From: an uncultured Clostridia bacterium
GTDB lineage: Bacteria; Bacillota; Clostridia; TANB77; CAG-508
NCBI GenBank assembly: GCA_944393755.1
Contig: CALYBF010000026.1
Coordinates: forward strand, 1-13,266
Direction of reading: 5' to 3'
Length of the DNA: 13,266 nucleotides
Below, one piece after another: positions 1 through 6,177 of the stretch. Under the pieces are notes generated by a model that was given only the letters and a program-made list of their open reading frames with translations, ran no database searches and was not told where the DNA came from. Numbering within the stretch: position 1 is the first letter of the stretch; every line of letters begins with the position of its first letter. The position numbers and the translations under genes are program-made.

Positions 1-560
1 ACTTCTTTCTTTAAATCTTGCTTATCAATAAAGCCTTTTTTATATAAATCTTTAATATACATAACAAGAGCAAAAAGTGTCATAATAATAGCTAAAGTGA
101 ATAATGCTAAATCTATATATTCCCATATTCCAGTAAGTTCAAACTGTTTTGTAAGAAGTGAAAATACAATTGCAATATAAAGTAAAACAGTAGATAACTT
201 ACCATACCACTTGCTATAAACAACTACATCTTTTCCGTAAAGGAAAGAAGCACCACAAATCATTATAAATTCTTTAGAAATTACTATAATTAATATCCAA
301 ATAGGAATAATATTTTTAATTACTAAAGAAGTCAAAGTAGCAATTTGAGTAAGTTTATCAGCAAGAGGATCCATAAGTTTACCAAAGTTAGAAACTAAAT
401 TAAATTTTCTTGCAATAAAGCCGTCTGCAATATCAGTTAAAGCTGATATTGTAAAAACTATTAAAGCTAAAATATAGTTCCCTGTAAAAATATAAATTAA
501 TATAATTGGTATTAATAAAAATCTAATTATTGTAAGTATATTTGGTATATGTTTTAACAT
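1..560 (-). CDS. pgsA: CDP-diacylglycerol--glycerol-3-phosphate 3-phosphatidyltransferase, C-terminal end cut off by window edge
   Basis: This membrane enzyme makes phosphatidylglycerophosphate from CDP-diacylglycerol and glycerol-3-phosphate, the committed step to phosphatidylglycerol. I translated it by hand on the minus strand from the ATG at 560-558; 186 codons stay open to the left edge. The complete CDP-alcohol phosphotransferase signature is present, D-x2-DG-x2-AR-x8-G-x3-D-x3-D, with D43, D46, G47, A50, R51, G60, D64 and D68. Long hydrophobic segments flank it, as expected for a polytopic protein. Family members are roughly 180-200 residues, so little is missing. The ribosome site AGGAG (567-571) overlaps the TAG stop of the upstream clpE-like gene, so the two are probably co-transcribed and translationally coupled. 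A related CDP-alcohol transferase with another acceptor is possible, but the N-terminus (MLKHIPNILTIIRFLLIP) and size fit PgsA best. Confidence 0.9.
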   Translation of the reverse strand, partial: MLKHIPNILTIIRFLLIPIILIYIFTGNYILALIVFTISALTDIADGFIARKFNLVSNFGKLMDPLADKLTQIATLTSLVIKNIIPIWILIIVISKEFIMICGASFLYGKDVVVYSKWYGKLSTVLLYIAIVFSLLTKQFELTGIWEYIDLALFTLAIIMTLFALVMYIKDLYKKGFIDKQDLKKE

Positions 561-569
561 TTTTTTCTC

Positions 570-2930
570 CTATTTAACAACTTCAAATTTTAATTTATCA
601 TTTTTAAAATCTACTTTTACATTTTGACCATCTTGAAGGGTATTTCTTAAAATCATTTCAGAAAGTTCATCTTCAATATATCTTTGAATAGCTCTTCTTA
701 AAGGTCTTGCACCAAATTTTATATCTGTACCTTTTTCTAAAATAAACTCTTTTGCTTTTGGTGAAAAATCTATAGTTATATCTTTTTCTTTTAAAGCCTT
801 TTTAGTATCTTCGAGCATTAAATCAACAATTTGTAATAATTGTTCTTTAGTTAATGGGTCAAAACTAATAATTTCATCAACTCTATTTAAAAATTCAGGT
901 CTAAATACATCTTTTAACTTATCTAAAACTTTTCCTTTATCAAGAGTTTGTTTACCAAAACCAATTGAATTAGAATTAGTATTAGAACCAGCATTAGATG
1001 TCATAATTATTATTGTATTTGAAAAACTTACACTATTTCCTTGGCTATCAGTTAATTTACCATCATCTAGTACTTGTAATAAAATATTAAATACATCTGG
1101 ATGAGCTTTTTCTATTTCATCTAAAAGAATAATAGAATAAGGTTTTCTCTTAACTTTTTCTGTAAGTTGACCTGCATCATCATAACCAACATATCCAGGA
1201 GGTGCACCTATTAATTTAGAAGTAGAGTGGCTCTCCATATATTCAGACATATCAATTCTAATAATAGAATCTTCAGAACCAAACATTTCATAAGCTAAAG
1301 ATTTTGCAAGTTCTGTCTTACCAACACCAGTTGGTCCTACAAATATAAAAGAAGGTGGTCTTTTAGTACTTTTTAAGCCAGCACGATTTCTTCTAATCGC
1401 TCTTGCAACACTATTTACAGCTTCATCTTGGCCGATAATTCTTTTATGTAAGTTTGCTTCTAAATTTAATAATTTTTCAGTTTCAGCTTCTGTAATTTTC
1501 TTAACTGGAATTTTAGTCCAACTCTCAATTACATTTGCAATATCTTGAACAGTTAATTGTTTTGGTTTGGCTTTTTCATTTAACTTATCAATTTCTTCCA
1601 TTAATTGACACTCGCGAGTCTTTAAATCTGCAGCTCTTTGGTAATCTTCTGTAGAGTCAGCAGCAATAACTTCTTCTTTTTCAGCTTGTACTTTAGAAAG
1701 TTCTTGTTTTAACATTTCTAGTTTATATAATTCTTTATTTTCTAAATTAATTCTAGAACAAGCTTCATCTAAAATATCAATAGCTTTATCAGGTAAAAAT
1801 CTATCGTGAATATATTTTTCTGACATAACTACAGCTTGTCTAATTACATCAGAAGAAATCTTAACTTTATGATATTCTTCATAATATTTTTTAATACCTT
1901 CTAATATAGAAATAGAATCATCTTCATTAGGTTCTTCAACTAAAACTTGTTGGAATCTTCTCTCTAAAGCTGAATCTTTTTCTATATATTTCCTATATTC
2001 TTTTAGAGTAGTTGTTCCAATTAATTGAATTTCGCCATTAGATAGGGCAGGTTTTAAGATGTTTGCAGCATTCATTGAATGTTCTCCATCACCAGCACCT
2101 ATGATATTATGAATTTCATCAATTACTAAAATAATATTGCCATATTCTTTACACTCATCAATAATACCTTTCATCCTAGACTCAAATTGTCCTCTAAATT
2201 GAGTACCAGCAATTATTGATGTCATATCCAATAAATAGACTTCTTTATTTAAAAGTTTTGCTGGAACATTTTGGTTTGCAATCTTTATTGCTAAGCCTTG
2301 TGCAATAGCAGTTTTACCAACACCAGGTTCACCAATTAAACAAGGGTTGTTTTTAGAACGTCTATTTAATATTTGAATAACTCTTCCGATTTCCTTATCT
2401 CTACCAATTACTATGTCTAATTCATTATTTTTAGCCTTATTAGTTAGATTAGTACCAAAAGTGTCCAAAAACTTCTTTTTCTTGCTTTGTTTTTTCTTAT
2501 TTTTCTTGTCTACTTTTACTTTTTTTCTGCCATTTAATGATTCCTGTTCTTCATCATTTTCAGGATTTCTACTTTGAAACATATTAGAAAAAATAGAACC
2601 GATAGGAATTGCAGCTCCAGATATTTTAGGAGAATCAGGATTATCGTCATCTTGACTATCAAAAGTTATAGCACCTTCCATATTTTCTATATCTTCTAAA
2701 TTAATATTTTCTGCTAAATCTTTAAAAATAGTTTCAAATTGTTTAGTCATATCATTAATATTTATTTTATCTTTAGAAAGAATATCGTTTTGTTTTGCCA
2801 ATACTTCAGTGGGATTAATACCTTTCTTTTTAGCACAATCATAACAATACCCCTCTAAAGATTCTTTACCATCTTCTATTTTTTTATAAAAAAGTATAGC
2901 TTGATTTTTATTACATTCTGAACATAACAT
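570..2930 (-). CDS. clpE: ClpE-type AAA+ unfoldase, ATP-binding subunit of Clp protease
   Basis: A 786-residue two-ring AAA+ unfoldase that would feed misfolded proteins to ClpP in the cytoplasm. The N-terminus has a zinc-finger pattern, C3-x2-C6 and C29-x2-C32, in place of the double Clp N domain of ClpC; this is the ClpE arrangement. A low-complexity acidic then lysine-rich linker follows (about 85-155). AAA1 has Walker A GEPGVGKT (200-207), Walker B ending DEIH (271-274) and arginine finger region ALERRF (321-326). A UVR-like coiled M domain lies near 405-455. AAA2 has GPTGVGKT (532-539), LLDEIEKAH (602-610), FRPEFLNR (676-683) and FGARPLRR (739-746). IGF (656-658) sits where the ClpP-docking loop is expected. 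The first pore loop has F in place of the usual Y (GTQFRG). B. subtilis ClpE is about 700 residues, so this one is longer, mostly in the linker. The start is supported by GAGG eight bases upstream and a consensus promoter. Automated pipelines may call it ClpC. Confidence 0.88.
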   Translation of the reverse strand: MLCSECNKNQAILFYKKIEDGKESLEGYCYDCAKKKGINPTEVLAKQNDILSKDKININDMTKQFETIFKDLAENINLEDIENMEGAITFDSQDDDNPDSPKISGAAIPIGSIFSNMFQSRNPENDEEQESLNGRKKVKVDKKNKKKQSKKKKFLDTFGTNLTNKAKNNELDIVIGRDKEIGRVIQILNRRSKNNPCLIGEPGVGKTAIAQGLAIKIANQNVPAKLLNKEVYLLDMTSIIAGTQFRGQFESRMKGIIDECKEYGNIILVIDEIHNIIGAGDGEHSMNAANILKPALSNGEIQLIGTTTLKEYRKYIEKDSALERRFQQVLVEEPNEDDSISILEGIKKYYEEYHKVKISSDVIRQAVVMSEKYIHDRFLPDKAIDILDEACSRINLENKELYKLEMLKQELSKVQAEKEEVIAADSTEDYQRAADLKTRECQLMEEIDKLNEKAKPKQLTVQDIANVIESWTKIPVKKITEAETEKLLNLEANLHKRIIGQDEAVNSVARAIRRNRAGLKSTKRPPSFIFVGPTGVGKTELAKSLAYEMFGSEDSIIRIDMSEYMESHSTSKLIGAPPGYVGYDDAGQLTEKVKRKPYSIILLDEIEKAHPDVFNILLQVLDDGKLTDSQGNSVSFSNTIIIMTSNAGSNTNSNSIGFGKQTLDKGKVLDKLKDVFRPEFLNRVDEIISFDPLTKEQLLQIVDLMLEDTKKALKEKDITIDFSPKAKEFILEKGTDIKFGARPLRRAIQRYIEDELSEMILRNTLQDGQNVKVDFKNDKLKFEVVK

Positions 2931-2971
2931 ACTTTTAATTCCTCATTTCTTTTTAAATATATATCTATATA

Positions 2972-3000
2972 ATAATACTCTAAAATAAGGGAATAGTCAA
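2972..3000 (-). promoter_or_regulatory. Sigma-A-type promoter of the clpE-like gene
   Basis: Read on the minus strand, TTGACT (3000-2995) and TATTAT (2977-2972) are separated by 17 bases. This places transcription start about 35 bases upstream of the clpE ATG. I looked for tandem CtsR heptads (GGTCAAA) and a CIRCE inverted repeat here and saw neither; only one half-site-like AGTCAA overlaps the -35. Not tested experimentally. Confidence 0.65.
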
Positions 3001-3032
3001 GATTTTACCAAAAGATTAATATAAAATTAAGG

Positions 3033-3061
3033 TTGATTAATAAAAAAATAGATGTTATAAT
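3033..3061 (+). promoter_or_regulatory. Sigma-A-type promoter of the DUF4163/DUF3298-like gene
   Basis: TTGATT (3033-3038), a 17-base spacer, and TATAAT (3056-3061) with an upstream TG (TGtTATAAT, extended -10). It diverges from the clpE promoter, the two -35 elements being about 32 bases apart. Its transcript would carry a leader of about 40 bases ending in the AGAGG ribosome site at 3096-3100. Confidence 0.65.
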
Positions 3062-3107
3062 AAAATAGATTTTAAAATAAAAAAACTAGAGAAAAAGAGG
3101 TTAAATA

Positions 3108-3971
3108 ATGAACGTTACATTACCAGAAAAAGAAGGAATAAAAAAAGGACAAATCATTTTATATGTTTCTATAATTTTAATTTGTATAATTTGCGTCATA
3201 GTTGCTTTTTATGTGCAATTTTATGCAAGAATAGATTTAGCAGGGTTAGTTGGTATGGGAGAAGAATCTTCTTATGGAAATAAAACAGAAGAGGAACAAA
3301 TAAATTTAGAAACAAATTTTGCACAATTATTTACAAATAGTTTAAATAATTATAATGGTGAAAATGATAATAAGAAAAAAGAACAAGATAAGAATTTAGT
3401 ATATACTGAGTATCAAAAAAAAGAGAGTAAATTAAATAGTTATAATTTAGAAGTAAATATACCATTAATAAATGTTGATAATGAAATAGTAGATAATTAT
3501 AATAAAGAAATACAAGAGACTTTTCAAACACTTTCTGAAAATGTTTTAAAAAGTGAAAATCAAAATATAATTTATACTGTAGATTATGTAGCAAATGTAC
3601 AAGACGGAATTTTATCACTTATGATTAGATCTAATTTAAAACAAGGTGCAAATGCTCAAAAAGTAATTATACAAACTTATAATTATGATTTAAGAAATAA
3701 TAAAGAAATAACTTTGACTGAAGTTTTAAAAATAGAAAAATTAGATGAAAATAATGTACAAAATATAATAAATAATAAAATAAAAACAGAACAAGATAAA
3801 GCAGAAGATTTAAAAAGCCTAGGATATAATATTTATTCTAGAGATGTAGATAGTGATGTTTACAAATTAGAAAATTCTACAGAATTTTATTTGACACCAG
3901 AGGCATTATATATTGTATATGCTTATGGCAATGCTACAAATACAAGTGAAATGGATATAGTAGTTTTATAA
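3108..3971 (+). CDS. Membrane-anchored protein with DUF4163/DUF3298-like extracellular domain
   Basis: 287 residues. A short basic N-terminus is followed by one membrane segment (about 15-38) with no signal-peptidase site evident, so the rest should lie outside the membrane as an anchored domain. After a polar, low-complexity stretch (50-100), residues about 108-285 resemble the DUF4163 plus DUF3298 pair found in PdaC and the anti-sigma factor RsiV. The cues are the NIPLINVDN segment, an ILSLMIRSN strand, TYNYDLRNNKEITLTEVL, and near the end FYLTPEALYIVYAYG. These are pattern matches from memory; no catalytic deacetylase domain follows, so only the accessory domain is present. AGAGG at 3096-3100 supports the ATG. 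It is transcribed alone from its own promoter and ends at a hairpin terminator. Its role is not known; cell-wall sensing or binding is a guess from the family. Confidence 0.6.
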   Translation: MNVTLPEKEGIKKGQIILYVSIILICIICVIVAFYVQFYARIDLAGLVGMGEESSYGNKTEEEQINLETNFAQLFTNSLNNYNGENDNKKKEQDKNLVYTEYQKKESKLNSYNLEVNIPLINVDNEIVDNYNKEIQETFQTLSENVLKSENQNIIYTVDYVANVQDGILSLMIRSNLKQGANAQKVIIQTYNYDLRNNKEITLTEVLKIEKLDENNVQNIINNKIKTEQDKAEDLKSLGYNIYSRDVDSDVYKLENSTEFYLTPEALYIVYAYGNATNTSEMDIVVL

Positions 3972-4049
3972 AAAATTAAGAGAAGCTTTTGCTTCTCTTT
4001 TTGAAAATAAAAGGGGATGTTTTTTATTTTAAACCAGTTTTTCTTAACT
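3970..4049 (-). ncRNA. Candidate small regulatory RNA, about 80 nt
   Basis: No known family was assigned. The call rests on layout. A minus-strand promoter (-35 at 4083-4078, -10 at 4061-4056) predicts a start near 4049. The transcript would begin with a small hairpin (CAGTT/AACTG, 4050-4034), continue through an unpaired AT-rich stretch with a C-rich patch, CATCCCC (4019-4013), and end at the strong hairpin and T-run at 3999-3970. The htrA terminator (4110-4146) insulates it from upstream transcription. No convincing reading frame was seen inside. A UCCCC patch in a single-stranded region is typical of Gram-positive sRNAs that pair with ribosome binding sites (RsaE/RoxS type), but family membership is inference. 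Its 3' end overlaps the stop codon of the convergent gene, so an antisense role there is the main alternative. Confidence 0.4.
3978..4002. terminator. Bidirectional intrinsic terminator
   Basis: A perfect 9-bp stem (3978-3986 with 3991-3999) with a TTTT loop. On the plus strand it is followed by T3998-T4002 and ends the DUF4163/DUF3298-like gene seven bases after its stop. On the minus strand it is followed by AATTTTTT, so it can also end a leftward transcript from the promoter at 4056-4083. Confidence 0.85.
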
Positions 4050-4055
4050 GATTTG

Positions 4056-4103
4056 ATTATATTTTAATAATCTTTTTTGTCCATTTTGTGAACTTAAAGT
4101 GAA
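4056..4103 (-). promoter_or_regulatory. Promoter with TTTGTGAA-type direct-repeat box driving the candidate small RNA
   Basis: On the minus strand, TGGACA (4083-4078), a 16-base spacer, then TATAAT (4061-4056). Three bases upstream of the -35 lie two direct repeats, TTCACT (4103-4098) and TTCACA (4092-4087), separated by 5 bases, so they recur every 11 bp. Direct repeats with 11-bp pitch are typical of OmpR-family response regulators (PhoP/PhoB, ResD/SrrA). The plus-strand reading of one arm is TTTGTGAA, like the ResD motif recalled from Bacillus. The activating protein is not identifiable here. Confidence 0.45.
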
Positions 4104-4109
4104 AAAACA

Positions 4110-4146
4110 ATAAAAATAAAAAATACATCTTAGAATTTCTAAGATG
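4110..4146 (-). terminator. Intrinsic terminator of htrA
   Basis: CATCTTAG (4126-4133) pairs with CTAAGATG (4139-4146) around a 5-base loop. In the minus-strand direction the stem is followed by a T-rich tract (ATTTTTTATTTTTA, from 4124 down). It begins about 10 bases after the htrA stop codon. Confidence 0.8.
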
Positions 4147-4155
4147 CATTTTAAA

Positions 4156-5436
4156 TTAAGGTTGTTCATCTAAAGTAACAGTTAAATCTCTTTCTTGACC
4201 GTCTCTATTTACTTTTAAATTCATTTGGTCACCTATTTTGTGTTTATTTTTTAATTCATTTAATTCGTCCATAGTAGTAATTTTTTGACCGTCAGCTTCA
4301 ATAATTACATCACCAGGTTTTACTCCAGCTTTTTCAGCAGCTGAGAAATCATCAATTGCTTTAACATAAATACCGACAACTAAATCATTTGCTTTTGCTG
4401 TTTCTTCGTCTAAGTCCATACCAGTAATTCCAATGTAAGGTCTTCTAACTTTGCTATACTCAATTAATTGAGAAGTAACATCTTCAGTTGAATTAATTGG
4501 TATTGCAAAGCCCATACCTTCAATTCCTGTTCCTTGTAATTTTAATGTATTTATACCAATTACTTGACCTTTGCTGTTTACTAAAGCACCACCACTGTTA
4601 CCAGAATTAATTGCAGCATCTGTTTGAATTAGTGTATAAGTATTTCCATCTGAATCTGTAATCTTTCTATTTACAGCACTTACAACACCACAAGTGATAC
4701 TACTTTCCATACCTAAAGGATTTCCAACTGCCATTGCAAATTCACCAACTTTAATACTATCAGAATCTGCAAATTCAGCTTTTGGTAAATCATTTTTATC
4801 TATTTTAATAACAGCTAAATCAGTTTGCTCATCAGTTCCAATAATTTTTGCTTCATATTCTGTTTCATCATTAAATAATTTAACTGTTACTTTAGTAGCG
4901 GATGAAACTTCGTAAAAATCACTCTCTGATGAAGAAGAAACAATGTGATTATTTGTTAAAATATACCCATCATCACTAATTATAATACCAGAACCACTTG
5001 CTGTTGCTGTACTTTGAGTATTTCTATTACCAAACATACTAATAAGAGAATTTACATTATATTCTACTGTAATGCCAACAATTGAAGGAAGTATTTTGTT
5101 TGCTGCATATACAGCTGTATCTGAATAATTAGAAAGTGAAGTTTGGCTTACATATCCGTTTGACTCAGAAGAAGTTTGGCTATTGTTTATAGTGTTTTCT
5201 GTACCTAAAATACTAGAACGTATTGATGGGACGTAAAAACAAGTACCAATTACTACTGCACAACCTACTACACCACTTACAAAAGGTATTAAAATACTTT
5301 TTGTAAAGCTTGTTCCAGATTTCTTTTTTTCTGTATCTTCATAATTTTTATAAGAATTTAGATTTTGAACTGCTTTAAAATTATTTTTGTTCTCTTCTTT
5401 CTTAACTATTTTTTCGCTTTCATTTTTTTCATCCAT
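4156..5436 (-). CDS. htrA: HtrA/DegP-family membrane-anchored serine protease with one PDZ domain
   Basis: 426 residues. The protein has a charged cytoplasmic N-terminus (1-45), one membrane segment (about 47-69), a serine/threonine/asparagine-rich linker, a trypsin-like protease domain (about 110-320) and a single PDZ domain (about 334-424). The catalytic triad can be read as H164 (TNNHIV), D206 (TDLAVIKI) and S281 (GNSGGAL). It should act outside the membrane in degrading or refolding damaged secreted proteins. Length and layout match the Bacillus HtrA/YkdA/YyxA group. The ATG is supported by AGGAGG at 5450-5445, eight bases upstream. The gene stands alone with its own promoter and terminator. 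A direct-repeat box upstream of the promoter suggests control by an OmpR-family regulator; in Bacillus, htrA is under CssRS, but the identity here is unknown. The tight choice among htrA paralogues is not possible. Confidence 0.92.
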   Translation of the reverse strand: MDEKNESEKIVKKEENKNNFKAVQNLNSYKNYEDTEKKKSGTSFTKSILIPFVSGVVGCAVVIGTCFYVPSIRSSILGTENTINNSQTSSESNGYVSQTSLSNYSDTAVYAANKILPSIVGITVEYNVNSLISMFGNRNTQSTATASGSGIIISDDGYILTNNHIVSSSSESDFYEVSSATKVTVKLFNDETEYEAKIIGTDEQTDLAVIKIDKNDLPKAEFADSDSIKVGEFAMAVGNPLGMESSITCGVVSAVNRKITDSDGNTYTLIQTDAAINSGNSGGALVNSKGQVIGINTLKLQGTGIEGMGFAIPINSTEDVTSQLIEYSKVRRPYIGITGMDLDEETAKANDLVVGIYVKAIDDFSAAEKAGVKPGDVIIEADGQKITTMDELNELKNKHKIGDQMNLKVNRDGQERDLTVTLDEQP

Positions 5437-5472
5437 ATTTAAGACCTCCTAAAATTTATTTAATTATAATCT

Positions 5473-5502
5473 ATAATATCCTAACTGTTTAATATAATAC
5501 AA
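5473..5502 (-). promoter_or_regulatory. Probable promoter of htrA
   Basis: On the minus strand, TTGTAT (5502-5497), an 18-base spacer, TATTAT (5478-5473). The predicted start is about 30 bases upstream of the htrA ATG. A second TATAAT (5468-5463) has no good -35 at 17 bases. The -35 is imperfect, which fits a promoter needing an activator bound at the adjacent repeat box. Confidence 0.5.
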
Positions 5503-5506
5503 TAGA

Positions 5507-5527
5507 TTTGTGAACTTTTTGTGAAAA
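5507..5527. promoter_or_regulatory. TGTGAA direct-repeat operator upstream of htrA
   Basis: Two copies of TGTGAA (5509-5514 and 5520-5525) lie 11 bp apart, 6 bp upstream of the htrA -35. The segment matches that at 4085-4105 at all positions except three in the spacer (CTTTTT here, CTTAAA there). It lies between htrA and the divergent coiled-coil gene and could influence either. Direct, not inverted, repeats argue against a Rex-type site and for an OmpR-family response regulator. Confidence 0.45.
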
Positions 5528-5550
5528 AAATAAGAAAATTTAAAATCAGC

Positions 5551-5579
5551 TTGCACTATAAAAAAATATGTGTTATGCT
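5551..5579 (+). promoter_or_regulatory. Distal promoter of the coiled-coil gene
   Basis: TTGCAC (5551-5556), a 17-base spacer, TATGCT (5574-5579) with an upstream TG at 5571-5572 (extended -10). It would give a leader of about 160 bases before the ATG at 5747. The leader includes the inverted repeat at 5609-5640 and the proximal promoter. Confidence 0.55.
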
Positions 5580-5608
5580 ATTACTACATTTATATTTACT
5601 ATTTTTAA

Positions 5609-5640
5609 TCGAAACAATTTTAATCTTTTTATTGATTCGA
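5609..5640. repeat. Imperfect inverted repeat in the leader of the coiled-coil gene
   Basis: TCGAAACAAT (5609-5618) and ATTGATTCGA (5631-5640) are complementary at 9 of 10 positions, with a 12-base loop. It lies between the distal and proximal promoters. It could be a leader hairpin or an operator; with no T-run after it, it is not a standard terminator. The surrounding 310-bp gap between htrA and the coiled-coil gene otherwise holds only the promoter elements listed here. Confidence 0.35.
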
Positions 5641-5692
5641 ATTTTTCAATACAAATTTTTAGTAAAAAATTAATCAAAAAAATGTTTTACTG

Positions 5693-5721
5693 TTGACTTT
5701 AAATATATTCAATAGTAAAAT
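5693..5721 (+). promoter_or_regulatory. Proximal promoter of the coiled-coil gene
   Basis: TTGACT (5693-5698), a 17-base spacer, TAAAAT (5716-5721). The predicted start is close to 5728, only a few bases before the GGAGGTG ribosome site (5734-5740). The TTG at 5693 is therefore part of the -35 and not a start codon. Confidence 0.6.
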
Positions 5722-5746
5722 AAAATCAAAAATGGAGGTGATATGT

Positions 5747-6085
5747 ATGGAAGAAAAAATATTATCTATTCTTTCAAATATTCAGGAAGATATAGGAATA
5801 ATTAAAGATAATGGAGAAATTATAAAAGAAGATGTATTAGGCTTAAAAGAAGATGTATCAGCTTTAAAAATAGATGTATCAGTGCTAAAAAAGGATATGT
5901 CTGAAGTGAAAAAAAGAGTGTCAAATTTAGAAAATATTCAAGAACAAATTTTAGAAGAATTAAGAATTAACAAACTAAATGTGGCACAAATAATGGAAAC
6001 ACTTAATAGAAATGTAAATGAAAATAAGAAAGCACATCAAATGTTTGACAGCAGAATAAAAAGATTAGAAAAAAGAGCAATTTAA
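5747..6085 (+). CDS. Small coiled-coil protein of unknown function
   Basis: 112 residues, not recognised as a named family. I chose the ATG at 5747 because GGAGGTG (5734-5740) sits six bases before it; the reading frame stays open back to a TTG at 5693, but that lies inside the promoter. There is no signal peptide or membrane segment. From about residue 25 to 62 the chain runs in clean heptads (VLGLKED, VSALKID, VSVLKKD, MSEVKKR, VSNLENI) with hydrophobic residues at positions 1 and 4, a parallel coiled coil. The rest is also helical and highly charged. The heptads are near-copies at DNA level (GATGTATCAG repeated), so the domain may have grown by duplication. It is a single-gene unit between the htrA promoter region and a bidirectional terminator. 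An oligomeric scaffold or regulator is only a guess. Confidence 0.75.
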   Translation: MEEKILSILSNIQEDIGIIKDNGEIIKEDVLGLKEDVSALKIDVSVLKKDMSEVKKRVSNLENIQEQILEELRINKLNVAQIMETLNRNVNENKKAHQMFDSRIKRLEKRAI

Positions 6086-6135
6086 GTCTTAAAAAACAAG
6101 TAAATATAAATGATAATCTCCTTTATTATATTAAA

Positions 6136-6172
6136 AAGTTTCCTAATATCTTTAACAAATATTAGGAAACTT
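6136..6172. terminator. Bidirectional intrinsic terminator between convergent genes
   Basis: A perfect 14-bp stem (6136-6149 with 6159-6172) and 9-base loop. Read leftward, it is followed by TTT then AT-rich DNA and serves the kinase gene, whose stop is at 6180-6178. Read rightward, it is followed by TTAAATTTTAAT and serves the coiled-coil gene. The T-runs are short, but the stem is strong. Confidence 0.8.
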
Positions 6173-6177
6173 AAATT

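Noticed and set aside
2931..3107. CtsR or CIRCE heat-shock operator before the clpE-like gene
   Set aside because: Only a single AGTCAA half-site is present, and it is explained as the reverse of the TTGACT -35; no tandem GGTCAAA or TTAGCACTC repeat was seen.
4017..4067. Sixteen-codon plus-strand reading frame after AAGGGG
   Set aside because: The ribosome-like site touches the ATG with no spacing, the peptide is short and hydrophobic, and no plus-strand promoter precedes it beyond the terminator.
5507..5527. Rex redox-repressor site at TTTGTGAA
   Set aside because: Rex sites are inverted repeats (TTGTGAA ... TTCACAA); here both copies point the same way.
5693..5746. TTG-initiated N-terminal extension of the coiled-coil protein
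   Set aside because: The TTG is the first part of the TTGACT -35 element; the GGAGGTG site and ATG at 5747 give a better start. An in-frame ATG at 5732 overlaps that ribosome site.
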